Source of the DNA: Nitrospirota bacterium
GTDB taxonomy: Bacteria > Nitrospirota > Nitrospiria > Nitrospirales > Nitrospiraceae
Length of the DNA: 64,000 bases
Direction: 5' to 3'
Assembly (NCBI GenBank): GCA_030682135.1
Contig: JAUXQT010000003.1
Location: 42,484-106,483 of the forward strand
Shown: in pieces, positions 8,601 through 16,316 of the stretch
How the letters are laid out: each line of letters begins with the position of its first letter
Numbering within the stretch: position 1 is the stretch's first letter
The notes under the pieces: generated by a model
Databases searched by the model: none
What the model was told of the DNA's origin: nothing
Seen by the model: the letters and a program-made list of their open reading frames with translations, nothing else
Translations under genes and position numbers: made by a program

Positions 8601-9856
8601 CAGGCCTCAGGGTCTGCGCCGCCGTGAGCCACCCCCCGACCAGGCACCTGCTCACCCGTTACCTTTCGAACTGGGGCATCACCTGTCGAATGGCCGGCAC
8701 CGGGGCTGAGTTCCTCGAACAGGTCATGGACGAACTGGCCACAGAAGGCGGCCGGGTGATTGCGCTCGTGGACGAAACGTTCACGGACATGACCGATATC
8801 CAATTGCTGCACGCGCTGGCATCCGACTCCGTCCTCGCCTCCGTCGGGATTCTGCGCCTGGTGTCCTTTATTCGCCGTGCAGACGTGGAGCAAGAGCCGC
8901 TGTTTGGCCACATGCCCTTCGTCACCAAACCGCTCCGCTACGAGGCCCTCCATCTGGCGCTCCAGAGTTTCCTCGACAGCCCGCACGTCGTCGTACCTCA
9001 ACTGAGTCCGTCGCCGGCACGGTCTCCTCGTGTCATCGGCCGCATCCTCGTGGCGGAAGACAACCCTGTGAACCAGGAGATTGCACTCTTGATGCTGGAA
9101 AGCCTCGGATGCACCGCGACGATTGCCCAGACCGGACAAGAGGTGCTCGACACGGCACAGAAGACCCGCTACGACCTCATCCTGATGGATTGCCAGATGC
9201 CGGTCATGGACGGATTTGAAGCCACCCGCCGAATACGGGAATGGGAAGCGGTGATCGGCAACGGCCATTCACATCATCCCATTCCCATCATCGCACTCAC
9301 CGCGCATGCCTCACCGGAAGACCGCGAGCACTGCCTTGCCACCGGCATGAACGACTATCTGTCAAAGCCCTTCACCAGGGAAGGGCTCCAACAAATGCTC
9401 CTGTCATGGCTCCAGCCAGGGCCGATGGCACAGAGAGATGGACAGATCCAGCTGGAGAAGGCCTCACGAGAGGCAACGACGACGCTGGTCGAGGCATCCG
9501 CTGCGATCGACCGCCAGGCCTGGAGTTCGATTACCGCACTGCAGCGGCCTGGCCAACCGGACGTCCTGGCAAGAATCCTATCGCTCTATCTCAAGGACTC
9601 GCAGCAACTGGTCGACAACTTACGGGTGGGGCTGACCACCAACGCCGCTCAACTCGTCAACGAAGCCGCGCATAGCCTGAAATCACGAAGCGGCATGCTC
9701 GGGGCGATCTCCCTCTCAGACTTGTGCGGGCAGATGGAAACGATCAGTCGCCGTGGCCCACTGGTAGAAGCTGAGCCTCTACTCGAACCACTCGAAGCCG
9801 CATTCGCCCAAGCCTGTCTGGTGTTTCAAGCCGAACTCGACAAGAGAATGCACTGA
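5666..9856 (+). CDS. Hybrid sensor histidine kinase (HAMP-GAF-GAF-HisKA-HATPase-REC-REC-HPt)
   Basis: A 1,396-residue inner-membrane kinase. Membrane segments at about 15-37 and 269-292 flank an extracytoplasmic sensor of about 230 residues. Then come HAMP (about 290-345), two GAF-like domains (about 346-505 and 553-711), a HisKA box with MSHEIRTPMNG (phospho-His743) and an HATPase domain with DTGSGI and GGTGLGLSI. A first receiver (about 985-1105) is degenerate, without a clear acidic triad. The second is intact (LMDCQMPVMDG, Asp1175; KPF). A C-terminal HPt has AAHSLKS (His1336). No separate output regulator is adjacent. Position behind the HAMP/pilin genes suggests they feed its signal (inference). 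Confidence 0.93.
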   Translation: MTTAFSLSLFHSRVARRIVGLFVLCALIPTSILGWIAYSQVTDQLILQASARLRQESKAQGMVIYDHLLSLKADLDRTAATLSTESPVTQDKTITASVKELGHRFRELRLLTYGSPDRHHLNDEQLKHLRAGKTLLRFQPTPDQSTGMAMIRAVNRDQLEAGLLSAQVDVTLLWSAQVKETLPSDTDLVVEDQGRRALYSTFPRQINLPDFRRQDLAAPMTDAFVWQTGGHEYIAGVWTIPLRYLFLADPWIIALSQSKESTLAPVDQFRHTFLLVIASALTVVLLLSLSQIRRQLQPLTLLQEGTARLAGGDFTTRVTVASHDEFEDLAASFNNMTGTLSRQFHLLETLSAISHAILSSHEPTAMMKILQSRISETIACDAIGLTLIDPDQHRPAMMSLRHLTGPSEHEITERACQFSTGDLAHLQAHPHHVMVSPPALPGYLAAMARPGLSSFAIFPILVNHEVDGTLILAYREGNEPSTNDMAYARRLADQVAVALTNSRAIESRIRAQVELVGAVDAKHQAEERADVLQAANRSLEAKEERLRQQQSAMLALVKDRTVYEGSLGETARQVTATAAQALTVERASIWIFAAPARALYCLDSYERTVGRHSPEDKLTRALYPHYFDALERESLLVAAQAEHSEHFKELATGVLAPRLVTSRLDAPFKTNGELTGVVSFEHVGPPRDWALDEQQFAQALANFMTLVLEATRRSEAEQALAMAKTAAEEATKAKAEFLANMSHEIRTPMNGVIGMTEILARTSLSETQRHYVETIHNSGDTLLTLINDILDFSKIEAGKLDIETTALDLREVVERTAEQLAERAQRKGLQLLVLYESSVPTAVLGDSTRIRQILTNLMSNAIKFTQQGDVSVLVTVDRPQSGDTGPPTIMLAVSDTGSGISPEGQAKLFQSFSQVDGSSTRVHGGTGLGLSICKQLSELMGGTIGVQSLIGQGSTFWVTLPLPLQSGSGALNAPRPSLAGLRVCAAVSHPPTRHLLTRYLSNWGITCRMAGTGAEFLEQVMDELATEGGRVIALVDETFTDMTDIQLLHALASDSVLASVGILRLVSFIRRADVEQEPLFGHMPFVTKPLRYEALHLALQSFLDSPHVVVPQLSPSPARSPRVIGRILVAEDNPVNQEIALLMLESLGCTATIAQTGQEVLDTAQKTRYDLILMDCQMPVMDGFEATRRIREWEAVIGNGHSHHPIPIIALTAHASPEDREHCLATGMNDYLSKPFTREGLQQMLLSWLQPGPMAQRDGQIQLEKASREATTTLVEASAAIDRQAWSSITALQRPGQPDVLARILSLYLKDSQQLVDNLRVGLTTNAAQLVNEAAHSLKSRSGMLGAISLSDLCGQMETISRRGPLVEAEPLLEPLEAAFAQACLVFQAELDKRMH

Positions 9857-9921
9857 ACGCCCACACTCACTCGATACTGCCTCAGGCCTTGGCCATCAAA
9901 GTCGCGCTACCTGCTGTTTAG

Positions 9922-10107
9922 TTAATTATGGGGATCGATGCAGGAGAGAAAGGCGGCGAAGGTCTTACCAGAACCGGTCGGCGCGGCGATCAGCACATCG
10001 CCCCCAGACTGAATGGCCAGCCAAGCCCGCACTTGCATATCGATCGGAACACCGACGCTCGAACGAAACCAGTCAGCGATGAGAGGGTGGAATCGGGAGA
10101 GCGGCAT
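9922..10107 (-). pseudogene. Truncated copy of the lhr helicase 5' end
   Basis: The 61 residues open with MPLSRFHPLIADWF, include APTGSGKT and FLSCID, and then stop after three unrelated residues. About 170 bp (9937-10107) match 2859-3029 at roughly 85% by eye in the same orientation. The remnant keeps Walker A but no other helicase motif, so it cannot be functional. With the intact start at 3029 it brackets the 6.7 kb signalling operon as imperfect direct repeats. Confidence 0.85.
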
Positions 10108-10149
10108 GGTACGGGGACCGTAGCATGCCGCAACATGCAGCTCTACCGG

Positions 10150-11727
10150 CTAAGGCAGGGCGCGGACATACGTGTGCTGACCGCCACCAGTGCCCAGATT
10201 GCTCGCCAACGAGGCGAACGCAACAAATCCTCCGCTCCCATTCATAGCAGGGATATCGCTTGCGGCATCACCCGCGACGACACTTCCGCTCGTATTGTCT
10301 CGAGACACCAGGCTCGTTGTCGGCCCAGTACGGTCGTGCAGATATACTTGTTGCCCACTGATCAGAGCGATGAGATTGGTTGAGGCCGACACAAAAGCGA
10401 CGTAACGTCCGTCGGCGCTGATGGACGGTGTATTGCTATTTTGGTTCCCGGCATTAGGGGTCCCACTATTGTCTCGCGAAATCAGACTATTGGTGCCGTT
10501 CGGGCCCGTATTCCGGTCGTGGATATACACCTGCTGCCCACTGAACCCGGCCACAATATTGGTGGCCCCTGAGACAAAGGCTACATACCGGCCATCGCCG
10601 CTGATCGATGGGACACTGCTATTTCCGTTGCCGACCGTGCCTGCACTATCTTTCGAAACCAGGCTGGTCGTACCGTTGGGCCCATTCAAGCGATCATGAA
10701 CATAGATCTGCCGGTTGCCCCCGGCGGCGCCTAGGTTGGTCGACAACGAAGCAAAGGCCACAAACTGGCCGTCTGAACTTATCGTCGGGGTGGAGCTATT
10801 GTCATTGCCAGGTATGGGAGTCAGGTTGTTGTCCTTCGAAACCAGCGTCGTCTGCCCCGTTTGCCGATCATGCACGTAGACCTGTGTCCCGCTGACACCA
10901 GACACTAAATTCGTCGATGCCGAAACAAAGGCAACATAGCGCCCGTCTGCACTGATCGCCGGCGCACTACTGATACCAGTACCGGCCACGCCCGCACTGC
11001 TCTTCGAGATGACGGAGGTCTGGCCGGTCTGACGATTGCGCACATAAATCTGTTGGCCGCTGACTCCGGTCACGAGGTTCGTAGCCAGCGAGACAAATGC
11101 CACGAGGCTCCCATCGCTACTGATTGAAGGCGCGCTACTCCCACCGTTTCCCGAGATGACGATTGTTGTGGTGCTATCGCGTGAAACCACTTCGATTTGA
11201 TTCGTCTGCCGATTGTGCAGGTAGATCTGTGAGCCGCTGACACCGGCGACGAAATTTGCCGCTTGAGAGGTAAAGGCCACGAGGCTTCCATCACTGTTGA
11301 TGGAAGGAGCCGAACTGGCGCCGCTACCTGCCACACCAGTACTATCGACTGATACTCGATCTGTCCTCGGATGCACCGCAAACAATACCGAGCCGGTCGC
11401 GGTCTTGCCCGTGCCGTCCCTTACAGTGAGCACCGCAGTAACATTTCCTTCTCCCGTCGGGGTGCCGCTCACGACACCTGTGCCTGCATTGAGGGAGAGG
11501 CCACTCGGCAGGGTGCCGCCAAACAAGGTCCAGGTGAACGGAGCCGTGCCCCCTGTGGCAGCCAATGTCGAGGAATAGGCATTCCCGACTACGCCATACG
11601 TGGCCGAGGTCGTCGATACCGCAAAGGTCTGAGGATTGCCTCCTCCCGCACCACTCCCGCCGCCGGAACAACTGAAGAGACTCAACCCGAGGATCAGGGT
11701 CGACACTGTTGCGGCAATGTGTTTCAT
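10150..11727 (-). CDS. Lipoprotein with Ig-like domain and TolB/PD40-type beta-propeller repeats
   Basis: A 525-residue lipoprotein starting at the ATG at 11727, preceded by AGGAG; upstream in-frame ATGs are less likely. The signal peptide ends in a lipobox (LFSC), then a Gly/Ser linker, a putative Ig domain (PFTW, LPSGLSL, GTPT; about 35-115), then about seven 50-residue repeats with S(I/V)S.DG.(Y/L)VAF.S.A.N and Q(I/V)Y.H.R, typical of TolB/WD40-like propellers. Probably faces the periplasm or cell surface and binds protein or polysaccharide. The specific role is unknown. It stands alone on this strand. Confidence 0.85.
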   Translation of the reverse strand: MKHIAATVSTLILGLSLFSCSGGGSGAGGGNPQTFAVSTTSATYGVVGNAYSSTLAATGGTAPFTWTLFGGTLPSGLSLNAGTGVVSGTPTGEGNVTAVLTVRDGTGKTATGSVLFAVHPRTDRVSVDSTGVAGSGASSAPSINSDGSLVAFTSQAANFVAGVSGSQIYLHNRQTNQIEVVSRDSTTTIVISGNGGSSAPSISSDGSLVAFVSLATNLVTGVSGQQIYVRNRQTGQTSVISKSSAGVAGTGISSAPAISADGRYVAFVSASTNLVSGVSGTQVYVHDRQTGQTTLVSKDNNLTPIPGNDNSSTPTISSDGQFVAFASLSTNLGAAGGNRQIYVHDRLNGPNGTTSLVSKDSAGTVGNGNSSVPSISGDGRYVAFVSGATNIVAGFSGQQVYIHDRNTGPNGTNSLISRDNSGTPNAGNQNSNTPSISADGRYVAFVSASTNLIALISGQQVYLHDRTGPTTSLVSRDNTSGSVVAGDAASDIPAMNGSGGFVAFASLASNLGTGGGQHTYVRALP

Positions 11728-11822
11728 ATCGGAGGTTCTCCTGCGTATTCTCAAGGCAACGGTTGTGCCATCTTACCCGACTGTGAAAATATGGGGCAAC
11801 CTTACGGATGGGGGGTTATTGA

Positions 11823-12617
11823 GTGAGTCAACCTTCGACTTCGCCGCTCGTAGTGCTGGGCTCAGGCTATACGGGGCATCTGTTGCACGCCATGGGAGCC
11901 GCTCAAGGACGGACGATCCTAGCCACGAGCAGGAATCCTCTTCGCCATCTCGCCGAGATGCCCTCGGAACAACGTGTGATGTTCGACCTGGAACAGCCCT
12001 CGACCTGGATGAATATCCCTACAGGCGCCGATCTCATCTGGTGCTTTCCGGCGACCCCGCTTCGTCAGGTAGAGGCCTTCGCAGGTTGGCTCAACGCCTC
12101 AGCCAGACGCCTCGTCGTACTCGGCAGCACCTCGGCCTATGAGGTCGGCGAATCTCAGGACTATCCGCCTGAATGGATCGATGAAACCGCGCCCATCGAT
12201 CTGACTAAACCCCGCGTTCAGGGTGAGGAGTTCTTACGACACACATATGGAGCGATCGTCTTACGCGTCGCGGGCATCTATGGGCCAGGGAGAAATCCGT
12301 TAAATTGGATCAGGCAAGGCCGCGTCGGCCGATCACGGAAATATGTGAACTTGATTCACGTCGAAGATCTGGCGGCCATCTGCCTCGCCGCCATCGAACA
12401 AGGAACCCCTGGCGAAGCCTACAACATCAGCGACGGCCAACCCCACACATGGAGCGAGATCTGCGCCACGGTACAACAACGATGGGGCGTGACCGGAACA
12501 CCAACAAAGGAAGATCACTCAACAGGCAAACGCATCAGCAATGCCAAGCTTCGAACAACACTCGGATATACGTTGAAGCACCCAAACCTCTATGAAGCTC
12601 TGCAAACTCTGACATAG
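11823..12617 (+). CDS. NAD-dependent epimerase/dehydratase family protein (extended SDR)
   Basis: 264 residues from a GTG start at 11823. The N-terminal Rossmann motif is GSGYTGHLL (about 13-21) and a later LRVAGIYGPGR segment is typical of NAD(P)-binding sugar-nucleotide epimerase relatives such as YeeZ. The canonical YxxxK is not obvious, so the enzyme may be an atypical SDR. The substrate cannot be told from sequence. Palindromic repeat copy A follows and separates it from a convergent gene. Confidence 0.85.
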   Translation: MSQPSTSPLVVLGSGYTGHLLHAMGAAQGRTILATSRNPLRHLAEMPSEQRVMFDLEQPSTWMNIPTGADLIWCFPATPLRQVEAFAGWLNASARRLVVLGSTSAYEVGESQDYPPEWIDETAPIDLTKPRVQGEEFLRHTYGAIVLRVAGIYGPGRNPLNWIRQGRVGRSRKYVNLIHVEDLAAICLAAIEQGTPGEAYNISDGQPHTWSEICATVQQRWGVTGTPTKEDHSTGKRISNAKLRTTLGYTLKHPNLYEALQTLT

Positions 12618-12640
12618 AAACTTCACCTATTGTGTATCTT

Positions 12641-12763
12641 GCGGACGATCAAACTGGTTCTCCAACTAGGCCGCAGACGAAACCCAACCGGAGGCGTACC
12701 CGTAGGGTACGTTGAGGATTGGGTTGAGTTGAGAACGACGTTGGAGGCCAGTTTCATCGTCCG
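12641..12763. repeat. Palindromic repeat family, copy A
   Basis: A 123 bp imperfect palindrome. The outer stem pairs gcggacgat...ctccaac with gttggag...atcgtccgc (about 25 bp), an inner stem pairs aacccaa with ttgggtt, and the apex pairs ggcgtaccc with gggtacg. It ends one base before the TAG of the CPBP gene and lies between convergent genes, so it may serve as a bidirectional terminator. Its outer stem differs in sequence from copies B-D, while the core and folding plan are the same. Confidence 0.85.
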
Positions 12764-14266
12764 CTACCGTAACAACGCCATGACGGCCAAACAGACCAGT
12801 AGATTATTGATCGCATGCGCCAACATTCCTGGCAAAAGACTCCCCGTCTTTTCATACATCCAGGCCCAGAGCAGACCACTCCAGAGCACACTGATGAAAC
12901 CGACTAACCCATAACCATGAGCGATGGCAAAGATGCTTGCACTGATCAATGCGGCAGGCAGGAAGCGGAACCTCCGGCGTAGAATCGCGAACAGGAGCCC
13001 GCGAAACGCGAGTTCTTCAAACACGGGGGCAAAGATCACATACTCGACTAAACTGATCGCCGTCAAAGCAGGCGAGGCCCAGACAAGATCTGCGTCGAAC
13101 CATTCAGCCCAATGACTCGTCAGATGGAGCGGCTCCGACAACCAATCCATCACCCACTCGCCCCACAACCCGGCAGCCACCACCGCCAAGACCGCAATCG
13201 CCAGACGTCCGGCACGGGCCCATCCGATCTCCAGCCCAAACCCTTCGTCGAACGTCATTCCGGCCGGCCGGAAGAGGTGGCGATGGGCCAAAAAGAGTAA
13301 CGGCAGATTCGTCATCGGAATGGCCAATGCCCGAAGCGACGCATTGTCGGGCGGCGCATAAATCAAAAATAGCGCAGTAAACATCGCACCGATCGCGCCA
13401 CCGCGCAACAACACTGCCGCACCGATTCCGCCTGGCCAGGGCGGCGGCACGCCCGGTTCATGGAGCCTGACGAAACTAGACGGCTCCTTCCGCCTCAGCC
13501 AGATGAGGACTAAGGCCACCGTCCCGAGGACCAGCGCGCTGAGCTCGACAAGCGTGACACGCTGCGACCGGACAAATTGACGGTCGACGCGGACCGCAGC
13601 CTGTTCCTGAATCCTGGCCACGAGCGCGTGGTCGTTGGCACGGCGAGCCAGCCCTTCAGCCAGGCGATCGTAAAACCAGCCGGCGGGCAACAGCTCTGCC
13701 AGCTCGGCTTGCCACACAACATACCGGTCCGCATCATGAGCCGGTCCTTCGCCATAGGCGGCCATCACTAGATCGGCAAACTGCGGCAGCGGATCCTCCG
13801 CTTCGGCCCAGTCGTGCGCAGAGAGAAGCGCCTGCGACACATGGCCGGCCTCGGCTTGAAGAATCGCTAACTGAAGCGGCACGACAGGATCGGCAGAGAC
13901 CCTGGCCAATTCTCGATACCATTCAATCGCATGGATCTGCTCAGCCTCGCGATCGCCGGAGGCCCAGGTAAAGAGCCATTGCTCCCATGGTCTCGCGCGC
14001 GTGAGCCCTTCGTGAACATCCATCGTCCGGCTGACCATCAGACTGAGCGCTTGCTCAGGTGCCTCGATCCGCTCCAGCTTGGATGACGAGGCGGACAGCC
14101 ACACCACCATGGCCAAGGCCCCCACAAGAAATATGGCTGCCAACAGCGTGATCTTGGGGGAAAACCGTCCGGGATAGATTCCGACCGGCGGCGGCGCGTC
14201 CGTAGATCGCCACCAGGATTGTGGCGGCTGCGGCTCGTTGAGGGGCACCGTTTCTCTCTCCATCAT
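12764..14266 (-). CDS. CPBP family intramembrane glutamic endopeptidase
   Basis: About 500 residues from the ATG at 14266 (a second ATG follows at once). A membrane segment near 40-60 precedes a soluble, helix-rich periplasmic region of about 200 residues, then several membrane helices. The C-terminal half carries the CPBP (CAAX protease/Abi) motifs: FEELAFRG, FAIAHG and HAINN near the end. Family members are membrane-embedded proteases or scaffolds; the target is unknown. The soluble insert before the protease domain is longer than usual. The stop directly abuts palindromic repeat A. Confidence 0.88.
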   Translation of the reverse strand: MMERETVPLNEPQPPQSWWRSTDAPPPVGIYPGRFSPKITLLAAIFLVGALAMVVWLSASSSKLERIEAPEQALSLMVSRTMDVHEGLTRARPWEQWLFTWASGDREAEQIHAIEWYRELARVSADPVVPLQLAILQAEAGHVSQALLSAHDWAEAEDPLPQFADLVMAAYGEGPAHDADRYVVWQAELAELLPAGWFYDRLAEGLARRANDHALVARIQEQAAVRVDRQFVRSQRVTLVELSALVLGTVALVLIWLRRKEPSSFVRLHEPGVPPPWPGGIGAAVLLRGGAIGAMFTALFLIYAPPDNASLRALAIPMTNLPLLFLAHRHLFRPAGMTFDEGFGLEIGWARAGRLAIAVLAVVAAGLWGEWVMDWLSEPLHLTSHWAEWFDADLVWASPALTAISLVEYVIFAPVFEELAFRGLLFAILRRRFRFLPAALISASIFAIAHGYGLVGFISVLWSGLLWAWMYEKTGSLLPGMLAHAINNLLVCLAVMALLR

Positions 14267-14505
14267 GGTTCGAACTATAACATGCTGATTTTCAGACTCG
14301 AAACCCCTCAAAGTGACTAGACCACGCAATAGACCCATCAGAATACCCGTGGCCGAGAGTGATTGAAGTCCGCTATACTTGCCTCTTGATTGAGGCGTGA
14401 GCGAGACAAGCAAGACGCGCGCGACAGGCACGACGCGCAAAAATACAACTTCCGCCTAGTCGCGCTTTTCTCGCAAGTCACGCGAGTCTCGCATTTTGGA
14501 GTGTT
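14267..14505. promoter_or_regulatory. Divergent intergenic region
   Basis: 239 bp between the CPBP gene and the aminotransferase, expected to hold promoters for both. It contains a word-like microrepeat around 14395-14480 (gcgagac, gacgcgc, ctcgca) resembling those elsewhere. GGAG lies five bases before the aminotransferase ATG. Confidence 0.5.
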
Positions 14506-15693
14506 ATGCCCGTTCCAAACTTTACCCCCCCACGCCGGCTGCTCCTTGGCCCAGGACCCAGCATGGTGCATCCACGAGTGCTCCGCGCGCTCTCGACTCC
14601 TCTGGTCGGCCACCTGGACCCGGCCTTTCTCGGGATCATGAACGATATCCAAGCCCTGTTGCGCGGCGTCTTTCAGACCAAGAATCGGTTCACCATCGCA
14701 GTCTCCGGCACCGGCTCAGCCGGGATGGAAGCGTCGATGGTGAATATCGTTGAACCGGGCGATACCGTGATCGTCGGGATCAATGGTGTGTTTGGCACAA
14801 GATGGGCCACCATCGTCGAACGTTGCGGTGGCAAGGCCATTCGCGTGGAGGCTCCCTGGGGACAGATCATAGAACCAGAGGCCATCGAGCAGGCACTCCG
14901 CCAATCCGGCCCGGTGAAGGCCGTGGCCATCGTCCATGCGGAAACTTCGACCGGCGTCTGGCAGCCGCTTGAGCTTATCGCCCGCCTCTGCCGCGAGCAT
15001 GACAGCCTGTTCCTCGTCGATGCCGTGACTTCGTTGGGAGGCGCCCCGGTCGAGGTCGATCGTTGGGGCATCGATGTCTGTTATAGCGGCACACAGAAAT
15101 GTCTGAGTTGTCCCCCCGGCCTGTCTCCCTTCACCCTCAGCGAGCGCGCATGGGCCGCGATCAAAGCCAGGCGCACGCCCTGCCAGAGTTGGTACTTGGA
15201 TCTATCATTGATCTCGGACTACTGGGCTGAAGGCACGAGGGCATACCATCACACGGCCCCGATCTCCATGCTCTACGCGCTACGGGAAGCGTTGCGCCTC
15301 GTCGACGAAGAAGGATTGCCGACACGCTTCGCGCGCCATCAACTCAATAGCGACGCCTTGACCGCGGGCTTGATCGAACTTGGACTTCAGCCCCTTCCCC
15401 CCGCGGGATATCGACTCCCGATGTTGACCTGTGTCACAGTCCCCTCCCATATTCCTGAAGCGGAGATACGGGCGGATCTGCTCACGATGTATGGCATTGA
15501 AATCGGCGGGGGGCTCGGCCCTCTCACTGGTAAGGTCTGGCGTATCGGCTTCATGGGCGAATCATCGACCGAAGCCCATGTCTTAACCCTGCTCAATGCG
15601 TTGGAAGAACTATTTATTCGCGGCGGGTGGTTGTCCACTCCCGGAGTCGGACTCCAAGCCGCAGCACGAGTCTATAACCGCAAGGCGTCTTAA
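14506..15693 (+). CDS. Class V aminotransferase, serine/alanine-glyoxylate type
   Basis: 395 residues, full family length. It opens with LLLGPGPSMVHPRVL, the usual start of serine-glyoxylate and alanine-glyoxylate aminotransferases, and has SGTQKCLSCPPG with the PLP-binding Lys at residue 198. SGTGSAGMEA matches the cofactor phosphate-binding segment. It probably moves an amino group from serine or alanine to glyoxylate in glycine/serine metabolism; the donor cannot be fixed from sequence. GGAG precedes the ATG at 14506. Two small genes follow in the same direction. Confidence 0.9.
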   Translation: MPVPNFTPPRRLLLGPGPSMVHPRVLRALSTPLVGHLDPAFLGIMNDIQALLRGVFQTKNRFTIAVSGTGSAGMEASMVNIVEPGDTVIVGINGVFGTRWATIVERCGGKAIRVEAPWGQIIEPEAIEQALRQSGPVKAVAIVHAETSTGVWQPLELIARLCREHDSLFLVDAVTSLGGAPVEVDRWGIDVCYSGTQKCLSCPPGLSPFTLSERAWAAIKARRTPCQSWYLDLSLISDYWAEGTRAYHHTAPISMLYALREALRLVDEEGLPTRFARHQLNSDALTAGLIELGLQPLPPAGYRLPMLTCVTVPSHIPEAEIRADLLTMYGIEIGGGLGPLTGKVWRIGFMGESSTEAHVLTLLNALEELFIRGGWLSTPGVGLQAAARVYNRKAS

Positions 15694-15713
15694 CGGCAAA
15701 GGACATCGATCTC

Positions 15714-16316
15714 ATGGATAACAAACCATTACTCTGGGTACTCGGTGGCGCGTCCTTTGCGTTTGTCGCCGTCATCACCTACTGGGTCTTTGCCCTGACA
15801 TTGGCCAATCAGATGAAGGCTGATCTCGTTCCGCCGGCAAAGGCCGCGTCGTATATCCACGCCTTGATCGAAGCCAACCGGAAAAACTACACGGAAAACG
15901 TCGTGGACAAACTCCGCAAGGCAGGACTCGCGGTCGCGATCGAACATTGGCGGGACGAAAAAGGCGTGCCCCTTCCTGCCCAATTTCTCTTGGAGTCCGG
16001 GCGGCTGGTCGCACAAAAGGATCTCAAGTTCACCTTCCGGCTCGCCAGCATGACGCCGATCTACGTCTGGAATGGTGCCACGACGGACTTCGAGCGAAAA
16101 GGGCTCGACACCGTCACCAAAGATCCCTCAAAACCATTCGGGGGGTTCGTCAGGCTCGACGGTGGCCGCTACTATCAAACGATTTATCCGGATCTCGCGG
16201 TCGCTCAATCCTGCGTCACTTGTCACAACGAACATCCCAACAGCCCGCGCCGCGACTACAAAGTCGGCGATGTGATGGGCGGCATCATTATCACCATCCC
16301 CATCGATATACCATGA
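15714..16316 (+). CDS. Membrane-anchored DUF3365 (Tll0287-like) c-type haem protein
   Basis: 200 residues. An N-terminal membrane anchor (about 6-30) precedes a helical segment and a PAS-like fold typical of DUF3365. One c-type haem site, CVTCH, lies at 167-171 near the C-terminus. Such proteins are periplasmic haem sensors or electron-transfer modules. Its stop overlaps the amidohydrolase start (ATGATG), indicating coupling, though a functional link between the two is not known to me. Confidence 0.88.
   Translation: MDNKPLLWVLGGASFAFVAVITYWVFALTLANQMKADLVPPAKAASYIHALIEANRKNYTENVVDKLRKAGLAVAIEHWRDEKGVPLPAQFLLESGRLVAQKDLKFTFRLASMTPIYVWNGATTDFERKGLDTVTKDPSKPFGGFVRLDGGRYYQTIYPDLAVAQSCVTCHNEHPNSPRRDYKVGDVMGGIIITIPIDIP

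Noticed and set aside
15947..16312. Upstream extension of the amidohydrolase
   Set aside because: The extra codons are inside the DUF3365 haem gene; the ATG at 16313 fits the family start.
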